From Prevotellaceae bacterium UBA3849 (GTDB lineage Bacteria > Bacteroidota > Bacteroidia > Bacteroidales > Bacteroidaceae), in assembly GCA_002392645.1 (NCBI GenBank), contig DGHL01000039.1, forward strand, positions 1-19,238: a stretch of DNA of 19,238 bases, given 5' to 3'. The notes below the pieces were generated by a model. The model saw nothing but the letters and a program-made list of their open reading frames with translations. It was not told the origin of the DNA and did not search any database. Of this stretch, positions 7,735-14,274 are shown in pieces. Each line of letters begins with the position of its first letter. Within the stretch, counting starts at the first letter, position 1. Both the position numbers and the translations under genes were made by a program.

Positions 7735-10700
7735 ATGACAAAAAAAATCCTTACAGCCATCGTCACATTTGTATTGTCAGTAACAATGGCAATGGCACAA
7801 GACATCACTGCCACTAACGACAACGGGCAGACACAAACACAACCGGTGACACACGAACGTGAAATCACCGGTATTATCATCGACAAGGAAGAGAAAGAAC
7901 CCGTGATACAGGCTACCGTACAACTGTATAAGGCCGCCGACTCCACCTATGTAGCCGGTGCCGTATCAGACATTGACGGTAATTTCTCACTGCAAGCACC
8001 TGAAAACGGAAAGTATTACATCAAGATTACCAACATAGGATATAAAGGCGTTACACGCAACGTAACGATTTCTGACAACAAGTCTTTTGCCTTTGGCAAG
8101 ATAAACCTCGAAACTGACGCGGTGATGCTGAAGGAGGTCGTTGCCAACGGCGTTGCGGCAAAGGTGATTGTGAAGGAGGACACCTTTATATATAATGCTG
8201 CTGCATACCGCACACCGGAAGGCTCTGTAATCGAGGAACTGGTGAAGCGTCTGCCGGGCGCACAGATTGACGATGATGGTAAGATAACCATCAACGGCAA
8301 GGAGGTGAAGAAGATTAAGGTTGACGGCAAGGAGTTCATGACCGGTGACACTCAGACCGCCCTCAAGAACCTGCCTACCGCCATCATCGACAAGGTAAAG
8401 GCGTATGACGAGAAGAGCGACATGGCCAAGCTCACCGGCGTTGACGACGGTGAGGAGCAGACCATACTTGACTTCAACATAAAACGCGGCATGAACAAGG
8501 GCATACTCGCCAATATCGACTTGTCTATCGGTACGAAAAGCCGATATGCCGAACAGGGCATGTTCGGATGGATGAAGGACAACAGCCGTCTGTTCATCTT
8601 CGGCAGTGCTAACAACACCGGCGACCGTGGTTTCTCTACCGGTGGCAGAGGCGGTTTCGGCAACCGTGGCAACGGTCTGCAGGCAAACAAGATGCTGGCA
8701 GCAAACTACAACTACGAGAAAAAAGACAAGCTGAAGGCTGACTTCTCAATACGCTGGAACCATGGCGATACCGACACATGGACAAAGCGTGCCAGCGAGA
8801 ACTTCGTTTCTACGGTAGGCTCGTTCAGCAACAGCGTGTCAACAAGCTACGGACGCTCCAACTCATGGAACTTCAACGGTCGCCTGGAATGGAAACCTGA
8901 TACGCTGACAACGATTTCTTTCCGTCCATCATTGTCAATATCAAGCAATGACTCACGCTCTACAAGCACAAGTGCGTCATTCAACAAAGACCCTTACAAC
9001 ACACCTGACCCCGTGACTGGAGAGACTGCCACCGACCCTCTGGATAAGGAGTTCATGGAGGCACTGAACAAGTCTATCTATGAGCAGAGCATCGGTTCTG
9101 GACTCATGGCAGACTCACTGCTCATCAACCGTCGCAGCAACAACTCCCTGAGCTATGGTACGAACAACAACCTCAACCTGCAGGCTGTGGCTTCAAGACG
9201 TTTGTCAAGCCGTGGCAACAGTGCTACCGTGCAGGCACGATACTCAAGCACTAACAGCGACAACGAGGCTCTGTCAACGCAGTATGTGCAGCTGTATCGT
9301 CCGTCAACAGAGGACTCTATATATTACAAGAACCGCTATAACCTGACACCAGGCGATAACAAGACGTTCTCGCTGACTGGCACTTATTCCGAGCGTCTGT
9401 CTAAGTTCTCTTTCCTGCAACTGCGCTACATGTACCAATACAGCCACCGCACCAGCAGCCGTGGCACGTATGACTTCTACAACAAGGATGACTACAGTCA
9501 GTTTGAGAACTTTGCAAACATAGGCACATGGGCTTACCGTAACTTCAATTCGTTCATAGACCCATACGCTCCTATCGACACCTATTACAGTGACTCACTG
9601 AGCCGCTACTCTGAATATAACAACTACACACACGAAATAGAGCTGACTTGGAGACGCACCACAAACACTTACAACCTTAACCTGGGCGTGATGTTGCAGC
9701 CACAGACGCAGCACATGATATACGACTATCTGGGCAAGCATTACGACGTGGCACGCTCTGTGACAAACTTCACTCCTACGTTTGACTTCCGCTACCGTTT
9801 CACCAAGCAGAAGACCCTGCGCATGAACTACCGCGGAAGTACTTCGCAGCCTTCCATGACTGACATGCTGCCAATCACCGATGACTCTGACCCACTGAAC
9901 ATATCAATGGGTAACCCAGAGTTGAAGCCATCGTTCACACAGCGCTTTGAACTGCGATACAGCAACTATGTGCAGAAGCACATGCGCACCATCATGGCGT
10001 TCATCAATTACTCTAACACGAGTAACAGCGTGTCAAACATGACAACATATAACGAGCAGACCGGCGGACGCACCACAAAGCCTATGAACATCAACGGCAA
10101 CTGGAACATACGCAGTGCCTTCATGTTCAACACCGCACTTGACACTACCGGCGTATGGAACATGAGCAGCATGACCAACATCTCATACCAGAACCATGCA
10201 AGCTATGTAAACCTTAACAAGAGCGCAGAGGCTACCACGAACTATACCCGCTCTACAGGTCTGAGCGAACGTCTGGGTATGTCATACCGCAATTCATGGC
10301 TTGAGGTTGAGCCTAACGGAAACGTGACTTACACCATTACAAGGAACAAGTTGCAGCCTAACGCAAACCTCGACACATGGCAGTTCCAGTATGGTGTTGA
10401 CATCACAGCAACTGCACCATGGGGCACAAGTTTCTCTACCGGCGCTCACATGTCATCACGCCGCGGCTATAGCGACGAGTCAATGAACACCAATGAGTTT
10501 ATATGGAATGCTCAGATTTCACACAGTTTCCTGAAAGGCAAGAACCTCATTGCCTCTCTGCAATTAAACGATATTCTTAACCAGAAGAGCAGCTTCTCTC
10601 GAAGTATCAGCGCAACGCAGCGCAGCGATACCTACTACAACAGCATCAACAGCTATGCTATGCTGCACGTAATATACCGCTTCAACGCCTTCGGCGGCAA

Positions 10701-10851
10701 GGAAGGCAGAAAAGCCATGCGCCAGGCTGGCGGTGGTGATCGTCCTGGCGGCGAAGGCGGTCCAGGCATGGGCGGCGAAGGTCGTGGCAAACGAGGAGGA
10801 GGCTTCGGAGGAGGCTCACGTGGTGGCTTCGGCGGTGGCGGAAGGTTCTAA
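7735..10851 (+). CDS. Outer-membrane beta-barrel protein (OMP_b-brl_3 / TonB-receptor-like)
   Basis: Predicted outer-membrane protein of 1038 residues; substrate unknown. The ATG at 7735 is chosen over the TTG at 7684 because it begins a classic signal peptide (MTKKILTAIVTF...AMAQ, cut near residue 22). Residues about 42-130 form a carboxypeptidase-regulatory-like Ig domain, common at the front of Bacteroidetes TonB-linked proteins. A plug-like segment follows at about 145-225 (EDTFIYNAAAYRT, LVKRLPGAQID, KVDGKEF). The remainder is Asn/Ser/Tyr-rich amphipathic strands typical of a large barrel, ending with the strand YAMLHVIYRF. A Gly/Arg-rich tail (about 999-1038) ends in Phe. A second Gly-rich patch (GGRGGFGNRGNG) lies near residue 303. 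No SusD partner follows, so a SusC role is not supported. It appears monocistronic. Confidence 0.85.
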   Translation: MTKKILTAIVTFVLSVTMAMAQDITATNDNGQTQTQPVTHEREITGIIIDKEEKEPVIQATVQLYKAADSTYVAGAVSDIDGNFSLQAPENGKYYIKITNIGYKGVTRNVTISDNKSFAFGKINLETDAVMLKEVVANGVAAKVIVKEDTFIYNAAAYRTPEGSVIEELVKRLPGAQIDDDGKITINGKEVKKIKVDGKEFMTGDTQTALKNLPTAIIDKVKAYDEKSDMAKLTGVDDGEEQTILDFNIKRGMNKGILANIDLSIGTKSRYAEQGMFGWMKDNSRLFIFGSANNTGDRGFSTGGRGGFGNRGNGLQANKMLAANYNYEKKDKLKADFSIRWNHGDTDTWTKRASENFVSTVGSFSNSVSTSYGRSNSWNFNGRLEWKPDTLTTISFRPSLSISSNDSRSTSTSASFNKDPYNTPDPVTGETATDPLDKEFMEALNKSIYEQSIGSGLMADSLLINRRSNNSLSYGTNNNLNLQAVASRRLSSRGNSATVQARYSSTNSDNEALSTQYVQLYRPSTEDSIYYKNRYNLTPGDNKTFSLTGTYSERLSKFSFLQLRYMYQYSHRTSSRGTYDFYNKDDYSQFENFANIGTWAYRNFNSFIDPYAPIDTYYSDSLSRYSEYNNYTHEIELTWRRTTNTYNLNLGVMLQPQTQHMIYDYLGKHYDVARSVTNFTPTFDFRYRFTKQKTLRMNYRGSTSQPSMTDMLPITDDSDPLNISMGNPELKPSFTQRFELRYSNYVQKHMRTIMAFINYSNTSNSVSNMTTYNEQTGGRTTKPMNINGNWNIRSAFMFNTALDTTGVWNMSSMTNISYQNHASYVNLNKSAEATTNYTRSTGLSERLGMSYRNSWLEVEPNGNVTYTITRNKLQPNANLDTWQFQYGVDITATAPWGTSFSTGAHMSSRRGYSDESMNTNEFIWNAQISHSFLKGKNLIASLQLNDILNQKSSFSRSISATQRSDTYYNSINSYAMLHVIYRFNAFGGKEGRKAMRQAGGGDRPGGEGGPGMGGEGRGKRGGGFGGGSRGGFGGGGRF

Positions 10852-10928
10852 GACTGAAGAATCAGGAGAACTCACTACGACGAAGCGAGGATTCGTAATA
10901 CATCGAACGATAAAACAGAATATATAAG

Positions 10929-10976
10929 AAAGGAAGAAGCGGTAATGAGAGTGTTCTCATTACCGCTTCTTCCTTT
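10929..10976. terminator. Bidirectional terminator between convergent genes
   Basis: A perfect 22-bp stem (AAAGGAAGAAGCGGTAATGA and beyond, paired with its complement) closes on a 4-nt loop GTGT, with short T-rich sequence on both outer sides. It lies 77 bp after the barrel gene stop and 28 bp before the gltD-like stop on the other strand. It can therefore end both transcripts. Confidence 0.85.
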
Positions 10977-11004
10977 TACTATATCAGACTGATTACAAGG
11001 AATC

Positions 11005-12405
11005 CTAAATGTTTATCGCTTCCATCAGTTTCACTGCGTCAACATATTTTGCAATGCCCTCTGCCACCTTCTTGGCATCCTGCATGGCGTGAACCACAGT
11101 AGCCTGACGGTTTGCCACGTCGCCACCGGCAAAGACTCCCTTACGCGTCGTCATGCCGTAAGGTACATCGCGAGTAATGAGGAAATTCTTCTCATCATTC
11201 TCCAAGCCCGACGTAGTGCGAACAATCTTAGTACGAGGCATAGCGCCCACGGCCATGATGACACGATCAGCCTTTTCCGTACGTCTTGTTATCTCAAAGC
11301 GAGGTTCCTCACCTTCCTTAGTCTCCAAAGGCTGTTTGGTCTCTATTACCACCTCTCGTATTTCATTGTCGGCATCCACATGTATCTCAACGATAGACGA
11401 ATGCCAGCTGAAATGGGCTCCTTCCTTAACAGCATCGTCATACTCCGCCTTCAAGGCTGCCATATTCTCTATGCCACGATGATATACCACCTCCACACGC
11501 TCCGCACCAATGCGGATGGCTGTACGGGCAGCATCCATGGCAGTATTTCCACAACCTATGACAAACACTCGGTGCTCAGGGCGGACAGACACCTCGTCAT
11601 GCCCGATAAAGCCCTCATTGAAAAGTTCCATCCTACGAAGGAAGTGCGTAGCGAGGCGCACACCTTTCAGTTTATCGCTCGACAGTGGCTTTCCATCCTC
11701 ATCCATCAGTTGTTCGCCGTTTCTGAATACAGGAATCTGCAGACTCTTAGGCATACCTGTGCCCGTACCTATGAACACAGCGTCAAAGCCTTGGCTGAAC
11801 AAATCATCAACGGTAACTTCCTCGCCAATATGAGTATTGCGGTGTATCACCACTCCCATACTCTCTATGTAGCGTATCTCACGCGCTACGACCTCTTTTG
11901 GCAGTCGGTATTCAGGTATGCCGTAGCGCAATACGCCACCACACTGCTGCTCCATCTCGAATACCTCAACAGCGAATCCCATACGGGAAAGGTCGCCGGC
12001 AACCGTTATACCAGCCGGACCAGAACCTATCACCGCCACTTTGCCACGGTTTTTCTCTGTTACATTCTCATGCGTAAGATGATTCTCTGCATCGAAATCG
12101 GCAATGAAGCGTTCCAACTTTCCAATATTGATATGCTGTCCTTTCTTTCCTAACACGCATGAACCTTCGCACTGCTTCTCATGACCGCATACACGACCAC
12201 ACACTGCAGGCAGGTTACTCTTTGCGCGGATAATACTTATGGCATTTCCCAGATTACCTTTCTTTAATTCATGTATCCAGTCTGGTATGTCATTACTGAT
12301 TGGGCATCCTTTCTTACACTGTGGAACCTTACAATTTAGGCATCGCTGGGCCTCCTGTATGGCCTCAGCCATGGTATAGCTTTCGTTTACTTCGTTGAAT
12401 TTCAT
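11005..12405 (-). CDS. gltD: Glutamate synthase small-subunit-like NADPH oxidoreductase
   Basis: FAD/NAD(P)-dependent iron-sulfur oxidoreductase of the GltD/NfnB (SudA) family. The longer frame opens at 12432, but I prefer the ATG at 12405 (466 residues). Two TAnnTTTG elements overlap or directly precede the longer start, and MKFNEVNESYTMAEAIQEA resembles family N-termini. Two Cys clusters lie at 22, 25, 30, 34 and at 69, 73, 79, 83 in a ferredoxin-like N-terminal domain. The FAD fold has VIGSGPAG (126-132). The NADPH fold has VIGCGNTAMDAA (around 284). A C-terminal FAD motif reads GVFAGGDVANRQATVV. No large subunit (gltB) and no NfnA/SudB partner is adjacent, so the actual reaction is open: glutamate synthesis with a distant subunit, or electron transfer with ferredoxin. 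The gene symbol follows family only. Confidence 0.85.
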   Translation of the reverse strand: MKFNEVNESYTMAEAIQEAQRCLNCKVPQCKKGCPISNDIPDWIHELKKGNLGNAISIIRAKSNLPAVCGRVCGHEKQCEGSCVLGKKGQHINIGKLERFIADFDAENHLTHENVTEKNRGKVAVIGSGPAGITVAGDLSRMGFAVEVFEMEQQCGGVLRYGIPEYRLPKEVVAREIRYIESMGVVIHRNTHIGEEVTVDDLFSQGFDAVFIGTGTGMPKSLQIPVFRNGEQLMDEDGKPLSSDKLKGVRLATHFLRRMELFNEGFIGHDEVSVRPEHRVFVIGCGNTAMDAARTAIRIGAERVEVVYHRGIENMAALKAEYDDAVKEGAHFSWHSSIVEIHVDADNEIREVVIETKQPLETKEGEEPRFEITRRTEKADRVIMAVGAMPRTKIVRTTSGLENDEKNFLITRDVPYGMTTRKGVFAGGDVANRQATVVHAMQDAKKVAEGIAKYVDAVKLMEAINI

Positions 12406-12429
12406 GTTTCGCTTTAATATTTTAATCTG

Positions 12430-12447
12430 CAAAATTACGCAAAAGTA
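12430..12447 (-). promoter_or_regulatory. Two overlapping-phase -7 elements before gltD-like gene
   Basis: On the minus strand TACTTTTG (12440-12447) and TAATTTTG (12430-12437) both match TAnnTTTG and lie 10 bp apart. No clear TTTG -33 is found for either. The nearer one would place the transcript start about 20 nt before the ATG at 12405 and inside the longer predicted frame, which is why the downstream start is preferred. Confidence 0.55.
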
Positions 12448-12670
12448 TTCAATTACGGAAACTTTTGCATGTTTTTTTATCTTATCTCAGTAATGTCAGT
12501 ACATGCTCCGCGATAATAAAGGTTGTCGTTTATACCGAAAACATGACTTTACATTTGCGAACAAATGACGCACTACCTTACATGGCAAAATAGAGCGCGC
12601 TAGCCGGAATATCGACCAACAAAGTTCCGTTTTATACCAACTACCTTTCTAAAAACTTAGCCTGAAAATG
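12448..12670. other. Intergenic stretch without a gene
   Basis: No open frame with a product is seen. Visible elements are a plus-strand TACATTTG (12550-12557) inside the inverted repeat CATTTG-CGAA-CAAATG (12552-12567), and the short palindrome AGCGCGCT (12594-12601). Neither can be assigned a function. Confidence 0.5.
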
Positions 12671-12777
12671 GTAAAAGCTATCGTTTTACGTTGCTAAAAC
12701 TATCTTTTTACGTCATAAAAGCATAGCTATTACACTGTAAAAGCTATCATATTACATTGTAAAAGCTATGCTTTTAC
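12671..12777. repeat. Five-unit array of 19-nt palindromes at exact 22-bp period
   Basis: Units start at 12671, 12693, 12715, 12737 and 12759; each is 19 nt with a 3-nt spacer (GTT, GTC, ACT, ATT). The best unit, GTAAAAGCTATGCTTTTAC (12759-12777), is a perfect inverted repeat with 8-bp arms GTAAAAGC/GCTTTTAC around TAT. The others are degraded copies: GTAAAAGCTATCGTTTTAC, GCTAAAACTATCTTTTTAC, ATAAAAGCATAGCTATTAC (reads better on the minus strand) and GTAAAAGCTATCATATTAC. The 22-bp period is about two DNA turns, so all units face the same side of the helix. The array lies between the esterase terminator and the gltD-like promoter, about 230-340 bp upstream of the latter. It may be an operator array for a dimeric regulator or a genome-dispersed repeat. 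No match to a named repeat family can be claimed from sequence alone. Confidence 0.85.
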
Positions 12778-12845
12778 AACGTCTTATCGTTCCCGGCGCA
12801 TTTTTACATAACACTCATCACTGATTATCAATAGGTTACACAAAA

Positions 12846-12906
12846 CAAAAAATCCTTGCGATTTTTGACACCAAAATCAAGTTTGGTGATTTTCATCGCA
12901 AGGATT
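12846..12906 (-). terminator. Two-tier hairpin terminator of the esterase operon
   Basis: On the minus strand AATCCTTGCGAT pairs perfectly with ATCGCAAGGATT (12 bp). Inside, after a symmetric internal loop, CACCAAA pairs with TTTGGTG (7 bp). A run of T follows (complement of 12846-12852). It lies 30 bases behind the esterase stop codon and fits a Rho-independent terminator with an unusually tall stem. Confidence 0.85.
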
Positions 12907-12936
12907 CGTCAGTTAAATACGCTGTATGAAGCTTTT

Positions 12937-14256
12937 TTACTTTTTTATCTTATCAATTATCCACTCCATGTGCTGACGTTCCATCGTCTCACTTGTCCAG
13001 TGTTCATTGATTGGTGTTATGAACGACTCCTTCTCACAAGTGAGCGTGTTCCATGCAGCATAGCTGGTAGTAGGCGAACACGTACTATCGTTGTAGCCCC
13101 ATGTCAGGCGCACCGGACACTTGACGTAGCGGCAGAAGTTGATGACGTCATAGTATGCCAGCGTCTTTATATTCTGCGGAGTAAGTATCACGCCGTCCTT
13201 CCAGTTAGGATAACCGCCCGTACGACCTTTCTCTGCATAGCCTGCCATGTCGGTCAATGCCGGATGGTTAGCCACACACAATGTAACCTCCGGACACAGT
13301 GCTGACGTTATCAGTGCCAGAGCTCCACCCTGTGAGCCTCCCTGCACTGCAAGGTTGGTGCCGTCCCATTCTGGAAGGCTCTCCAGATACTTCATCGCTG
13401 CATACATACCGCCATACACATGGCGCATGTAATACCTGTCGCGGTCGCTGATGCCATTCACAAGATAGTTGTTGTCACGGCTGGCAAAGGCCGACTGTAT
13501 GTCCTTGAAGTCCTGCTCGCTCCAAGTAGGGTTCATGCCATGAATCTCTGTTTCAAAGCGTATGAAGCCATTTTCGGCATAATACTTGTGGCGCAACGGC
13601 TCCTTAATGGTCTTGACACCTGCACCCGGAGGGCACATCACCGCCGGCATCTTCTTGCCGTCACGATTCTTTGGCATGGTGAGATAGCCGTAGATATAAT
13701 GCTCGCGGTCGGTCTTCAGCTTCACCAACCAGCAGTCCACCTTGTCTGTGCAATACTCCTTTGCCAGTTCGCGACTTACCTCCACCGGCTTCTGATACTG
13801 TTTCAGCGTCTCATCCCAGAAGGCCTTGAAGTCTTTTGGCTCTTGTGTACAAGGCTGTATCTTGTCCACGCTATAGCCAACCTTCACATGGTGCTTGGTT
13901 GTCATACCGTCAACGGTGGCAGTCATGCGAAGATCCTGAAAGCCAGGAGTCTTTCTTGTTCCCACCTTTATTGTCGCCTTGCCCTTCTTTACGGTCACCT
14001 TACCCTGGGCAGTTGGTTCGAGCATGTCGGGAGCCACCTCGTAACTCACCTCTACGCCGTCAACAGCCACACCATATTTATACAGCTGTATCTCGACGGT
14101 TGCATTCTCACCGGCCTTGTAAAGCCAGTCTGCATGGTCGGGCGTCGTCACCCATAGGAAATCACTACGATAAGGATAGTTCTCTGCCTGTGCCACCGAA
14201 GCTACAAGCATCATCACAAACACAACCAACGAGGTTGCAAAACTTTTTTTTCTCAT
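12937..14256 (-). CDS. Acetylxylan esterase (CE7/AXE1-like), secreted
   Basis: Predicted exported alpha/beta-hydrolase removing acetyl groups from xylan or its oligosaccharides. The 439 residues begin with a signal peptide (MRKKSFATS...SVAQA). An Ig-like beta domain (about 25-130) precedes the AXE1-type hydrolase fold (about 135-439). The triad can be placed: Ser308 in the nucleophile elbow GGSQGG, Asp390 in WGYNDS and His419 in INEHWTS. The segment FIRFETEIHGM is typical of the AXE1/CE7 family. It is the second gene of an operon, only 18 bases after the AsmA-like gene, and ends at a strong terminator. Acetylxylan specificity is inferred from family and from the nearby GH115 alpha-glucuronidase; cephalosporin C deacetylase-type activity on small acetyl esters is the main alternative. 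Confidence 0.88.
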   Translation of the reverse strand: MRKKSFATSLVVFVMMLVASVAQAENYPYRSDFLWVTTPDHADWLYKAGENATVEIQLYKYGVAVDGVEVSYEVAPDMLEPTAQGKVTVKKGKATIKVGTRKTPGFQDLRMTATVDGMTTKHHVKVGYSVDKIQPCTQEPKDFKAFWDETLKQYQKPVEVSRELAKEYCTDKVDCWLVKLKTDREHYIYGYLTMPKNRDGKKMPAVMCPPGAGVKTIKEPLRHKYYAENGFIRFETEIHGMNPTWSEQDFKDIQSAFASRDNNYLVNGISDRDRYYMRHVYGGMYAAMKYLESLPEWDGTNLAVQGGSQGGALALITSALCPEVTLCVANHPALTDMAGYAEKGRTGGYPNWKDGVILTPQNIKTLAYYDVINFCRYVKCPVRLTWGYNDSTCSPTTSYAAWNTLTCEKESFITPINEHWTSETMERQHMEWIIDKIKK

Positions 14257-14274
14257 TATTTATATTAACACGTT

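Noticed and set aside
7735..10851. SusC-type nutrient transporter
   Set aside because: No SusD gene follows, and the plug-like segment resembles the OMP_b-brl_3 group rather than typical SusC.
11089..12153. 354-codon plus-strand open frame opposite the gltD-like gene
   Set aside because: It is fully antisense to a clearly recognisable oxidoreductase, shows no family features, and its length follows from the codon use of the true gene.
12671..12777. CRISPR array
   Set aside because: The units are separated by only 3 nt, repeats are degenerate, and no cas gene is nearby; CRISPR spacers are about 30 nt.
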